Source: Mesostigma viride
Lineage: Eukaryota; Streptophyta; Mesostigmatophyceae; Mesostigmatales; Mesostigmataceae
Direction: 5' to 3'
Assembly (NCBI GenBank): GCA_009746045.1
Contig: RPFO01000144.1
Span: 109,267-173,266 of the forward strand
DNA: 64,000 bases
The notes beneath the pieces are model-generated. The model was not told the origin of the DNA and did not search any database. It saw nothing but the letters and a program-made list of their open reading frames with translations. A program made the position numbers and the translations under genes. Positions 21,058 to 32,757 of this stretch are shown here, piece after piece (positions within the stretch are counted from its first letter, which is position 1; each line of letters starts with the position of its first letter).

Positions 21058-21314
21058 GACGGCTGCACACACACGTACACACACCATGCACGCAAGGGCC
21101 GGCTGCACACACACGTACATACACCGCGCACGCAAGGGGCGGCTGCACACACACGTACATACACCATGCACGCAAGGGGCGGCTGCACACACATGTACAT
21201 CCACCGCGCACGCAAGGGGCGAGTGCACACACACGTACACACACCGCGCACGCAAGGGCCGGCTGCACACACACGTACATCCACCGCGCACGCAAGGGGC
21301 AACTGCACACACAC
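21058..21314. repeat. 40-bp minisatellite array 4 (about 6 units)
   Basis: It begins with GACGG, the right target duplication of element C, and continues the variant order of array 2 from 7876. It ends in CTGCACACACAC and is resumed at 23321 after element E1. Confidence 0.95.
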
Positions 21315-23320
21315 ATCCAATTGCTGCTTTAGTTCCATTGGAGTGAGGGGCTGCCAGAGAAACATGTTTATTACAAATACGTGTTAGGCACACGTCCAAG
21401 CCATTAGCTAACCTAAGAATCTGCAGTTTCTAAGCTAACTAGGCCACACAACAGGGGCCGAAACATCACACCAGTCATAAGGACCTGGGCCAGTCAAGAG
21501 GACCTGGGCTTTGTAACATCCTCATGGCAGCAAGGGTGGGTGGGTGGGAGCTGCAAAGAGGAGTGGTTGTTGCCCCGCCACAACCCTAACTATCCACCGT
21601 CTACCTAGTCGTAGGTGGGGTGGCGGACGCCAGCCCACTGACCAACAGGCCAGTGGCGCCGCGCCGCCCCCGGTCCACAGGACTGCCCCCGGTCCACAAA
21701 ACTGGACCCGGTCCACAGTACCGTCCCCGGTACCCCCCCCCCCACAACACCGTACCCCCCCCCCTAGTACTGGCTACCAAGTCAGACCTGTCTACTGCGG
21801 CCTCCCCTCCCCCTTTGAGACTTCCGCAGGTCATAGATAGAACGAGCGTGAGCTCACAAAATCCAATTGCTGCTTTAGTTCCATTGGAGTGAGGGGCTGC
21901 CAGAGAAACATGTTTATTACAAATACGTGTTAGGCACACGTCCAAGCCATTAGCTAACCTAAGAATCTGCAGTTTCTAAGCTAACTAGGCCACACAACAG
22001 GGGCCGAAACATCACACCAGTCATAAGGACCTGGGCCAGTCAAGAGGACCTGGGCTTTGTAACATCCCGTACCCACTACCTGGCCACTTGGCCGCAAGCT
22101 GTCGTATGGCCCAGACTTCTCGTCGCCCCCCTTGTCCCCTGCCGCTACCAGTGCTTCCATTAAACCAGGCGGCAATACAAGGGGGAAGCCAAAAGTATCC
22201 CCGTAGGGACCCCCACTACGGGGGGTTCTCACCCATGTGGGCACTGCCCTCGGCAGCACCCCTGAAGGTTCGGCAATTCTTTGTACACCTTTCTTCACAG
22301 GCATAGCACCCCCGGCACCCCAATGACGCAGCTGCGTCTGGGATCCGCTATCGCCCCGCCCTACCATCCTTCCCCTTCCCCGCTGTGCACCGTCAGTCCC
22401 AACAACTCGTCCCCGCTTAAATTACGCGGCACCGACCCCGCCATTCCGCCCTGGCCGCCGGCCGCTGTCGCCTCACTTGACACGAGGAAATGTTAGGCTG
22501 TTTAGGGTGCTGCCCCCCCTGGCGCTGGGGCTGCAGCCACCCCGCTCCTGTGCTGGCCTGGGGGCTCGATTCCCCCTTCTTCCCATGCTCGTATAGCGCC
22601 CTCATGCACTATTCTTAACGATATTCATTAGCCAGGCCCAGCGCATTCGATACACAACGAACTTGCCTGCGGCGTATTCCCCCTCCGCCTGTAACTGTTG
22701 CCACCCAAGCACCACGACTGCCCCGCTTTAGTTGTCCGATCAAGAGTCACTCCCGCGTCTATCCAGACCCCTCCCGCGAGCTCGGGGTGGCGAGTACAAC
22801 GGGCGAGAAGAAATAAAACAATCTGGCACTGGCAGCTACCGCCTGCACTTCGAACGGCAAGTTCTTGGGGTGCTGCCGACCCCCGTCGCGCAGCCGTCAT
22901 AACCTTAAATAAACCAGGCCCCCGAATAGTAATTCGGAGGCCGGTAGCTGTGATTTACATTCGGCACCGCCATAGCAGTGCATACACGCCATCAGTGGGC
23001 CGTCGACACAGCTGCAAAGAGGAGTGGTTGTTGCCCCGCCACAACCCTAACTATCCACCGTCTACCTAGTCGTAGGTGGGGTGGCGGACGCCAGCCCACT
23101 GACCAACAGGCCAGTGGCGCCGCGCCGCCCCCGGTCCACAGGACTGCCCCCGGTCCACAAAACTGGACCCGGTCCACAGTACCGTCCCCGGTACCCCCCC
23201 CCCACAACACCGTACCCCCCCCCCTAGTACTGGCTACCAAGTCAGACCTGTCTACTGCGGCCTCCCCTCCCCCTTTGAGACTTCCGCAGGTCATAGATAG
23301 AACGAGCGTGAGCTCACAAA
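21315..23320 (-). mobile_element. Element E1, split-direct-repeat element (PAT/TOC1-like, non-autonomous)
   Basis: On the minus strand the order is A1 (23320-23012), internal Y (23011-22068), B1 (22067-21862), A2 (21861-21551), linker (21550-21522), B2 (21521-21315). A1 and A2 are about 310-bp direct repeats and B1 and B2 are 206-bp direct repeats. This A-body-B-A-B arrangement is the split direct repeat pattern of tyrosine-recombinase retrotransposons such as PAT and the algal TOC1 and Kangaroo. The minisatellite joins perfectly across the element (CACACAC then GTACATAC) with no target duplication, as expected for that class. The body codes for nothing I recognise. B carries AATAAA. Confidence 0.72.
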
Positions 23321-24965
23321 GTACATACACCGCGCACGCAAGGGGCGGCTGCACACACACGTACACACACCGCGCACGCAAGGGGCAACTGCACACACAT
23401 GTACACACACCGCGCACGCTTGGGGCGGCTGCACACACACGTACCTACACCGCGCACGCAAGGGGCGGCTGCACACACACGTACATACACCGCGCACGCA
23501 AGGGGCAACTGCACACACATGTACATACACCGCGCAACCACGGGGCGGCTGCACACACACGTACATACACCGCGCACGCAAGGGGCGGCTGCACACATAC
23601 GTACCTACACCGCGCACCCAAGGGGCGACTGCACACACATGTACATCCACCGCGCACGCAAGGGCCGGCTGCACACACACGTACACACACCATGCACGCA
23701 AGGGCCGGCTGCACACACACGTACATACACCGCGCACGCAAGGGGCGGCTGCACACACACGTTCATACACCGCGCACGCAAGGGCCGGCATGCACACACA
23801 CGTACATACACCGCGCACGCAAGGGGCAACTGCACACACATGTACACACACCGCGCATGCAAGGGCCGGCTGCACACACACGTACATACACCGCGCACGC
23901 AATTAAGGGGAAACTGCCCACACATGGACATACTGTACACTGCACACGCAAGGGGCGGCTGCATTAACACGTACATACACCGCGCACGCAAGGGGCGGCT
24001 GCACACACACGTACATACACCATGCACGCAAGGGGCGGCTGCACACACATGTACATCCACCGCGCACGCAAGGGGCGAGTGCACACACACGTACACACAC
24101 CGCGCACGCAAGGGGCGGCTGCACACACACGTACACACACCATGCACGCAATTGCCGGCATGCACACACACGTACATCCACCGCGCACGCAAGGGGCAAC
24201 TGCACACACATGTACACACACCGCGCACGCTTGGGGCAGCTGCACTCACATGTACGCACACCGCGCACGCAAGGGCCGGCTGCACACACACGTACATACA
24301 CCGCGCACGCAAGGGGCAACTGCACACACATGTACACACACCGCGCACGCAAGGGCCGGCTGCACACACACGTACATACACCGCGCACGCAAGGGGAAAC
24401 TGCCCACACATGGACATACACTGCGCACGCAAGGGGCGGCTGCATTAACACGTACATACGCCGCGCACGCAAGGGCCGGCATGCACACACACGTACATAC
24501 ACCGCCCATGTAAGGGGCGGCTGCACACACACGTACACACACCATGCACGCAAGGGCCGGCATGCACACACAGTACACACACCGCGCACGCAAGGGGCGG
24601 CTGCACACACACGTACATACACTGCGCACGCAAGGGGCTGCTGCACACACACTTACACTCACCATGCACGCAAGGGGCGGCTGCACACACACGTACATAC
24701 ACCGCGCACGCAAGGGACGGCTGCACACACACGTACATACACCGCGCACGCAAGGGGCAACTGCCCGCACATGTACATCCACCGCGCACGCAAGGGCCGG
24801 CTGCACACACATGTACATACACCATGCACGCAAGGACAAGGATGCACACACATGTACACACACCATGCACGCAAGGGGCGGCTGCACACACACGTACATA
24901 CACAATGCACGGTTGGGGCGACGGCACTCACATGTACATACACCATGCACGCAAGGACAAGGATG
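23321..24965. repeat. 40-bp minisatellite array 5 (about 41 units)
   Basis: Same unit. Its first part follows the variant order of array 1 near 5490-5890. It ends in GGATG (24961-24965), the left target duplication of element B. Confidence 0.95.
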
Positions 24966-25805
24966 TGTTAGGGATATTATATCCACCTGGCCACAATATA
25001 TCCCAGCCTGATTTATTTCTTGTTGGATTTATTCCATATGGACTGGGAATTTGATAGCTATGATGAGCTAGATGGAACAGGCTCAATGAGCTGATCAATA
25101 TTCATGTGCCATAGTCCTATACTTGGACATGGATGACTTGTACCCTGAGTCAGCCTAGTAGCATCACGTATTTGATTGACAAGTGGTGCTATGGCCTATT
25201 GGACAAGTGTTTGGTCCATGAGCTGACAAGTGTTGGAAGCTCATGATGACACATGTTATGACTTACATGATGACAAGTGGGTAGACTCATTGCATGACAC
25301 TTGTCACTCCAAGGAGAAGAGATGTGTCACTTTATTAATCATGTTATGTGGCACATTATTACGTAGACACTTGGCATCTAGCTATTATGCCAGCTCATTG
25401 GATCATGTCTAGAATGTTCTAGGAATGTTCTAAGAATATGCCAGGAATATTCCTGGAATATACTGAGAATATGCTGGGAATATGCTAGGAATATGCTAGG
25501 ATGTTTCTACAAGCTTCTGTGATGATGTCATTGCTGATGTCATCCTTCCTAGCCTAAAAGTTATAAAAGGAAACTGCCCCCTAAGGGCAGGTACCTCCAT
25601 TCTACCTCCATTCGACCTCCATTCGACCTCCATTCAACCTCCATTCAAGCTCTTCTCCAACTATTATATTCTAATAAAGCCATTTATTCTTCCACGTAAA
25701 TTGTCTTCAACCTCTCTTTCTTTCAGCACCTGCAAGGTGTGTGGGTAGCAAGGCCAAGCACAAGGCATTGTGTAAAACCCATTAGTCTCCTCTCCTTTTC
25801 CAACA
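24966..25805 (+). repeat. Element B 5' LTR (840 bp)
   Basis: It matches 29057-29898 except for the last 20 or so bases. It contains a TATA-like TTATAAAAGG near 25560 and, downstream, five tandem copies of a 10-bp word like ACCTCCATTC (25591-25645), then AATAAA at about 25672. Confidence 0.95.
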
Positions 25806-25824
25806 TGGTATCGGAGGATTGTTC

Positions 25825-27603
25825 ATGAGCTCCAAGAAGACCACCAAGAAACCCAGCCCAGTTACAAGCTCCATGGCAAGCGAGGTGGACTACACTCCTA
25901 TGCTGAATGTGTGCTCCAAGATGGTGCTGAAATTTGACGGCACAAGTTTACGTGGCTGGGAGGAGACCAAGACATCCCTTGAGGGCTTCTGTCGCTTCTA
26001 CGGGGTTAAGGATGTTCTGCTTGGCACCAAGGAGGACCCCAAGGCTGACATGGCTGTCGGCCTTGTCATCTCAGCTGCACTTGTTGGAGAAGCGAGGCGC
26101 ATCCTATCGCTCGTGCCAGACCAATCTGGCAGCAAGCTCTACAAGACGCTGAGGGAGGTCTACGAGCAGCAAAAGCTCACCAAGAGCCACCGGATGGACC
26201 TCAGGGTCCAGCTGCACAGGCTGCAAATGAAGCCAGGGGAGACCATGGGGCAGTATATCCTAAGGGGACTGCTGCTGCTGGCGGAGTACCGTGCTGTGGG
26301 GGGAGTCATGAGTGACCAAGACTTCGCAGCCATTCTCAAGAGCGGCCTGCCAGACAAATATCGCCCTGCGCTGATATCGGTGCATTTCAAGGAGGAGGAC
26401 AACTTGGAGGAGGTCAAGGCTGCGCTGCTGGAGGCGGAGGACATGCTGATGGGAGGGCGTTCTGCTGAAGCAAAGAAGGAGAGCTCATCGGACGGCCAGG
26501 CTTTCCACACTACTACCAAGAAAAGTGGAGGAAAGCGGTGCTATCACTGCAAGAAGCTCGGGCACGTGGAGGCCCAGTGCTGGGAGAAGCATCCGGAGCT
26601 GAAGCAAGAACGCAAGAACCAGGCGACGCGACGGAACCACGCGACATCAGCGGCGAGAAAGGGGCACTCACCAGGTGCCAGCGAGGCGCACATCACCCAG
26701 GAGGCTGCAGAGCTGCCGTCCGGCTTCGTCTTCGCCACCATCGCCGAGTCGCCATCGCCGTCGGACACTGCTGCACTCACGCAATATGAAAAGAAGGCGC
26801 CGACCAGCTGGGTGCTGGATTCTGCAGCGAGCTGTCACATGACGCCATGCCCGTCGGATTTCGTGTGCCTGCACCCTCACAACAGGGAAATCGCCGGCTC
26901 AGGCGGCAAACTGAAGGCGACAGCCATCGGGACTGTCAAGCTGAAGCTGCCGGGCCAGGAGGCAGACGTGCACCTCCAAAACGCGCTGCTCGTTCCAAAG
27001 CTGAGCACCCGACTTTTATCTGTCGGCCAGCTCGTCAAGGATGGCCACAACGTCGACCTCGCCAAGCGGGTTGCTGTGCTGGACAGCAGGCCCTGCAGCA
27101 TCGTGACGAGGAACAACACCTACTTTTTGCCCGCGCGCGGTGCGGACGCAGCGATGGACGCCATCCCAGAGCTGAAATCTTCGGCGACGAGCTTCAAGGA
27201 CGTCGACGCTGCCTGTCAAGGGCAGAAAATGGCGAGCAGCGAGCGCAGCATCTCACGTGCCTCGGGACACGCGGCGGAGTGGCTGGCCGTGGGCCTAACG
27301 GTCATACTGGCCATGCTTGCCCGTGTATGCGGGATCGGGGGCGGCCTACTGGGCATTACTCGCACACTGCGTGGCTTTATATACTCTGCGCCGGCCCAGT
27401 GGAAGTTCACGCCAATTCGAGAAGTTTCCAGCGCAATGGAGAAGTCCGTGTCAGACGCTGAAGTACTTCCAGAAACCGCGGTCCAGAACAGCCCAGTGCA
27501 GGCGGAGCGCGTTGTCGCCGCCAGCATACCAGGTGATACTGGTGCTAGTAACCAAGTCCGGCGACCAGACCAAAGGCGCGGCGCTCGAACGCTGCCAGCC
27601 TAA
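25825..27603 (+). CDS. Element B Gag-protease polyprotein (592 aa)
   Basis: I chose ATG 25825, 20 bases after the LTR and just past the primer site; another in-frame ATG is at 25873. Residues about 20-220 resemble the Copia gag domain (UBN2/retrotran_gag type). A zinc knuckle CYHCKKLGHVEAQC lies near 26540-26580. A Copia protease follows with WVLDSAASCHMTP near 26810; the usual DSG is DSA here, so activity is doubtful. The start of a gag-pre-integrase-like region (RNNTYFLPARG) follows near 27110. The integrase itself is missing. The C-terminus has a hydrophobic segment of about 25 residues (EWLAVGLTVILAMLARVCGI, about 27275-27340) that could be membrane spanning and is foreign to Gag proteins, then a low-complexity tail. 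Confidence 0.85.
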   Translation: MSSKKTTKKPSPVTSSMASEVDYTPMLNVCSKMVLKFDGTSLRGWEETKTSLEGFCRFYGVKDVLLGTKEDPKADMAVGLVISAALVGEARRILSLVPDQSGSKLYKTLREVYEQQKLTKSHRMDLRVQLHRLQMKPGETMGQYILRGLLLLAEYRAVGGVMSDQDFAAILKSGLPDKYRPALISVHFKEEDNLEEVKAALLEAEDMLMGGRSAEAKKESSSDGQAFHTTTKKSGGKRCYHCKKLGHVEAQCWEKHPELKQERKNQATRRNHATSAARKGHSPGASEAHITQEAAELPSGFVFATIAESPSPSDTAALTQYEKKAPTSWVLDSAASCHMTPCPSDFVCLHPHNREIAGSGGKLKATAIGTVKLKLPGQEADVHLQNALLVPKLSTRLLSVGQLVKDGHNVDLAKRVAVLDSRPCSIVTRNNTYFLPARGADAAMDAIPELKSSATSFKDVDAACQGQKMASSERSISRASGHAAEWLAVGLTVILAMLARVCGIGGGLLGITRTLRGFIYSAPAQWKFTPIREVSSAMEKSVSDAEVLPETAVQNSPVQAERVVAASIPGDTGASNQVRRPDQRRGARTLPA

Positions 27604-29056
27604 CTGAGGGGGAACAAATTCGTGGCGCGAGGGCGAAATCGACCAAGCTGCCAAAATTTTCCAAGTCCTGGACTGCCAAGTCCGGTGCTGGCGCGAGGCC
27701 TCGAGCGAGCCGACAACGACGTGGACAGCGACCTGTCAGCCACAGTGCTGTCAAGCACCAACGGTCAACTCAGGTGCAAAATGCTGCCAAGGTATCACGT
27801 CGGTCAGTTTACGGTGTTCGGCCAGGCCATGGCATTTGCAACTGCGCTAACTGCAACGACCCTTGGAAATTGTCGCCCAGGATGCACAGACCCCACTTCT
27901 CAAGGTTGCCCTAATGTTTTGTCTGTGGGAAATGAACTTGTATGTTGACTTTTGTGTCGTGTTTGCTGGAAATTGTGAGGCGCCGTAAGCGTGCGTTTTC
28001 TGGTTCTTTCTTTGTGTTCTTCCAGCAGTTATGTGTTTATTTTGCCATCAGTGGCAATGGCCCACGCATTTTGGTATTGTTCCCACGAGACGTTTTCTAC
28101 GTACCTGGAGTGTATATCCAGAGTTTTTGCACGCTATTTGTGGCACTGGTCTGCGGCGTAGTGAAGCGCCGTTATATCGTCGTCTACGACTTGTTTTCGT
28201 AAGTTAAAGTGCCTGTGACGCGTGTGTTATTTTGTTTTGTGCTGAGAGCATTGCTTGTATGCAAATGCTTACGTCCTTTGTGTCGAATTCGGCTGTGCAC
28301 TTCGGCATAGCCTGTAATGTCGGACGTAATGTTTACTCTCGGGCACTGATTTGTGAATCGTGACCAAGTATCGTTACTTGTGTTCGCCTTTGTGGCGGTA
28401 ATGTCTTGCACGTCCTGTTTTCTTTGCTATGAAGCGTGTTTATCTGTTATGGCCACTGTGTTTTGTGTTGAAGGTTGTATTGTACCTTGTTTGTGTGGCA
28501 TTTGTTGCCAATATGTTTGTTTGCTCACCCCGTTTATTTGGCGTAAAACGTGATGTTGGTGTCATTTATTGTGTGAGATGGCGTATGTTATGTTGCTCCG
28601 TGTGTGTACAGCACGTATTGTTGCCGTTGCCCTACCTCTATACCGTTTGGGTTAGCTCATAGGGACTTTCTTTGTTGGCATGTGTTGCCGTATTATATGT
28701 GTGGGACTGTGTGCCCCTATTGTGTCCATGGGCAGCCGCTTTGAGTGAGGGGGGAATGTAGCATCTAGAGCACTTTTTCCAACTAAGGGTTGGGTATCAG
28801 CCATCCAGGATGGGCAGCTAGTGCGTTGCTGCTATGGTAGGACACTCATTCGCGTTGCCGGGGGGGACGGATCAGTGGCGGTAGTGCGGCTCATGACCGC
28901 ATGTTGGAGCTTCAAGCGTTTCACGAGGACGGCATCTTCATTTTCAGTTGCACCATGCTAGCAACTGGACGGCATGCTACGAGCATGTGGTTAAGGGGGG
29001 TGTTGAGATTCCACCTACCCACATCTTTTGCATTGTGCCCATGTGGCTAAGGGGGG
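27604..29056 (+). other. Element B internal noncoding region
   Basis: About 1.45 kb, T-rich from about 27940, with no recognisable domain. Possible polypurine tracts are GAGTGAGGGGGGAATG (about 28743), TTAAGGGGGG (about 28991) and CTAAGGGGGG before the 3' LTR. The last two sit in a duplicated 60-bp stretch (28978-29060). Confidence 0.7.
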
Positions 29057-29898
29057 TGTTAGGGATATTATATCCACCTGGCCACAATATATCCCAGCCT
29101 GATTTATTTCTTGTTGGATTTATTCCATATGGACTGGGAATTTGATAGCTATGATGAGCTAGATGGAACAGGCTCAATGAGCTGATCAATATTCATGTGC
29201 CATAGTCCTATACTTGGACATGGATGACTTGTACCCTGAGTCAGCCTAGTAGCATCACGTATTTGATTGACAAGTGGTGCTATGGCCTATTGGACAAGTG
29301 TTTGGTCCATGAGCTGACAAGTGTTGGAAGCTCATGATGACACATGTTATGACTTACATGATGACAAGTGGGTAGACTCATTGCATGACACTTGTCACTC
29401 CAAGGAGAAGAGATGTGTCACTTTATTAATCATGTTATGTGGCACATTATTACGTAGACACTTGGCATCTAGCTATTATGCCAGCTCATTGGATCATGTC
29501 TAGAATGTTCTAGGAATGTTCTAAGAATATGCCAGGAATATTCCTGGAATATACTGAGAATATGCTGGGAATATGCTAGGAATATGCTAGGATGTTTCTA
29601 CAAGCTTCTGTGATGATGTCATTGCTGATGTCATCCTTCCTAGCCTAAAAGTTATAAAAGGAAACTGCCCCCTAAGGGCAGGTACCTCCATTCTACCTCC
29701 ATTCGACCTCCATTCGACCTCCATTCAACCTCCATTCAAGCTCTTCTCCAACTATTATATTCTAATAAAGCCATTTATTCTTCCACGTAAATTGTCTTCA
29801 ACCTCTCTTTCTTTCAGCACCTGCAAGGTGTGTGGGTAGCAAGGCCAAGCACAAGGCATTGTGTAAAACCCATTAGCTTCCTCTACCTAATCCAAACA
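29057..29898 (+). repeat. Element B 3' LTR (842 bp)
   Basis: Matches 24966-25805; only the last 25 or so bases differ (CTTCCTCTACCTAATCCAAACA against TCTCCTCTCCTTTTCCAACA). Confidence 0.95.
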
Positions 29899-30564
29899 GG
29901 ATGCACACACATGTAGATACACCGCGCACGCAAGGGGCGGCTGCACACACACGTACATACACCGCGCACGCAAGGGGCGAGTGCGCACACACGTACATCC
30001 ACCGCGCACGCAAGGGGCGGCTGCACACACACGTACATACACCGCGCACGCAAGGGGAGAGTGCAAACACATGTACATACACCATGCACGCAAGGGGCGG
30101 CTGCACACACACGTACACACACCATGCACGCAAGGGGCGGCTGCACACACATGTACATCCACCGCGCACGCAAGGGGCGACTGACATACACCATGCACGC
30201 AAGGACAAGGATGCACACACATGTACATACACCGCGCACGCAAGGGGCGGCTGCACACACACGTACATACACCGCGCACGCAAGGGGGGAGTGCGCACAC
30301 ACGTACATCCACCGCGCACGCAAGGGGCGGCTGCACACACACGTACATACACCGCGCACGCAAGGGGCCAGTGCAAGCACATGTACATACACCATGCACG
30401 CAAGGGCCGGCATGCACAGAAACATACATACACCGCGCACGCAAGGGGCAACTGCACACACACGTACACACACCATGCACGCACGGGGCGACTGCACACA
30501 CATGTACATACACCATGCACGCAAGGGGCGGCCGCATTAACACGTACATACACCGCGCAACCAC
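29899..30564. repeat. 40-bp minisatellite array 6 (about 16 units)
   Basis: Continues the array interrupted by element B; begins with GGATG and ends in GCGCAACCAC at the edge of element F. One unit near 30181 is shortened. Confidence 0.95.
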
Positions 30565-32220
30565 ATTGCATTACCGAAAGCCAAGCCTTGACCCCCAAGA
30601 CGTCCGGCTTTCAAGTTGGAGTGTACCCCCGCGGCATCTAGCAATGCCGACTAGTTTCAAGTGCGCACCAGTCAAAGTAGTTACCCTTCGCACAAACTCC
30701 AGCCACACATTTTCGTAACCGCCCTTTTGGCACCGCAGGAACTATTCTGTCTGATTCGGCCAGATTTCATCCAAGGAATCGGAAAGGAAAAACGGTGGAA
30801 TCAGAAAAGGAAAACGGTGGAATCATTTTCAGCCTGACCTAGTACAACACTATCGTCCGTTCAAGTCCGGCCTCACGGCCCATGCGACGCCATGTCGACC
30901 CGCCCATGCTTAGCCTTTTTTGCGCTAGACTAAAGAAAAATGGTCCCGTTCTTGCCTAAGCAAAAAAATGCACCTCAGCACCTGCTAGCCATGGTATATT
31001 TGCTAGCGATGGCAGTCTGGGAAACTTACAAACCAAACGGCAAATCAATCCAATCTCACGTTCAAAATGCCGCTTCCGTAGACATGTGTCGACTACTTTG
31101 TTTATGCGTGTGATTCAAACAAGCCAATTGTGAATTCCAGATTAGGAGTTAAGGTTTATGGCTGGCAGGACTGATATATTGCATGACGACACACCCTTTT
31201 TTGGCTTGAGACAGAAAGCTGTACATAAATTTCTTACATGAGATGTTTGTCATGTTCATTTTGATTTTAACGCACAGCCCCCCATTCAGCATGTCGAATG
31301 GCATGCGCATGTGCTGGCCGGCAGCCACTGCCATGTCGCCGGATCAGACTGGCGTACAAACCACACAATCTTCTTGTTCACGCATGCTAACCACAACCAT
31401 CGGTAAGCCGACGTTGTGCAGGAATTTTTTTTCATATGCCTTGGTTTAATAGTGGACGCTGCATCCCTGATTCGGCCGTGAAGCTTGTTGTCAGCTAGAC
31501 GTTAGCAGCTGAGTGCCGGGCCGCCCTATGTGGAATAACTTTCACATTGTCCATCGGCATTAACAGTTGAAAATTCCCTCCGATCGACCATGCCATAACA
31601 GGAAAATGCCATCATCTGTTGCAGTCCAGGCTTATATTTGCCACGATGTGGTGTGTGCCAGTTGTGCCACCTGTAATTTACATTACTAGGCTTGGTGTTC
31701 CTAGGGATTCCATTCATGGTGTTCCACTTAGTAGCCATACCAGCATGCCTTGCAGTTTTCACAATAGATTGCCTGCAGGCCATATCAAACCCAACTCCCA
31801 AGTTGTCCAGTAATGCATGTGGTACCAATGAACCTTACCTTGTACAGTAAAATAAGTTATGATATTGGTTGATGTTGTGCGCCCGTGCTTTCAATTTGTT
31901 TCATAATCCATGTGCCGTTCAGGCATGCACGTGTGAAACATCCAGGTATGCCTGTCATCTTCCCCCCCCGTATGATTCAATATCTCAGAGCCCAGATTGT
32001 TGTGGCACTGCGATAATGCATTATATAGCGTTGAAGAAAATGTGGGGCAGGTATTTGTGCAATTAACGCGCCATACGAACATTCCGGACGGTACATTCCG
32101 GTGATGTCGGGCAGTTGGGGGGTTCGCTTGGTCCCTTGGTTGCTTCCTCGCTTGGCTGCCACTGCGGGGGTGTAAGGACAGGTGCTCAAATGGAGAGACA
32201 CTAGACGTGCATGCATGTTT

Positions 32221-32667
32221 GATGGATGGGTGGGTGGGTGGGTGGGTGGGTGGGTGGGTGGGTGGGTGGGTGGGTGGGTGGGTGGGTGGGTGGGTGCAGG
32301 TGGGTGGGTGGGTGCAGGTGGGTGGGTGGGTGCAGGTGGGTGGGTGGGTGCAGGTGGGTGGGTGGGTGGGTGGGTGGGTGGGTGGGCGGGCGGGCGGGCG
32401 GGCGGGCGGGCGGGTGGGTGGGTGGGTGGGTGGGTGGGTGGGTGCAGGTGGGTGGGTGGGTGCAGGTGGGTGGGTGGGTGCAGGTGGGTGGGTGGGTGGG
32501 TGGGTGGGTGGGTGGGTGGGTGGGTGGGTGGGTGGGTGGGTGGGCGGGCGGCGGGCGGGCGGGTGGGTGGGTGGGTGGGTGGGTGGGTGGGTGGGTGGGT
32601 GGGTGGTGGGTGGGTGGGTGGGTGGGTGGGTGGGTGGGTGGGTGGGTGGGTGGGTGGGTGGGTGGGG
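32221..32667. repeat. (TGGG)n microsatellite with CAGG and CGGG interruptions
   Basis: About 445 bp of TGGG repeats with seven evenly placed TGCAGG interruptions and two CGGG runs. The G-rich plus strand could form G-quadruplexes. Stop-free Gly/Val/Trp and Pro/Thr/His ORFs here are by-products. Confidence 0.95.
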
Positions 32668-32755
<88 letters not shown>

Positions 32756-32757
32756 GA
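32668..32757. repeat. (GA)n microsatellite
   Basis: About 80 bp of GA dinucleotides directly after the TGGG tract, then a short GT-rich tail. Confidence 0.95.

Larger units (their letters stand above)
24966..29898 (+). mobile_element. Element B, gag-protease-only Copia LTR element
   Basis: LTRs at 24966-25805 and 29057-29898 begin TGTTAGGGATATT and end ACA. GGATG flanks both ends (24961-24965 and 29899-29903). TGGTATCGGAGG (25806-25817) is an initiator tRNA-Met-type primer site, and AAGGGGGG precedes the 3' LTR. The interior holds one 592-codon gag-protease ORF and 1.45 kb without integrase, RT or RNase H. This is the form known as a terminal-repeat element with a gag domain, which depends on a full-length partner. 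Its primer site and protease place it in a different lineage from A, C and D. Confidence 0.9.

Noticed and set aside
22540..22600. Possible tRNA gene (GGGGGCTCGATTCCCCC T-arm-like hairpin) in element E1
   Set aside because: One mismatch to the B-box and no matching acceptor or D-arm; too weak to call.
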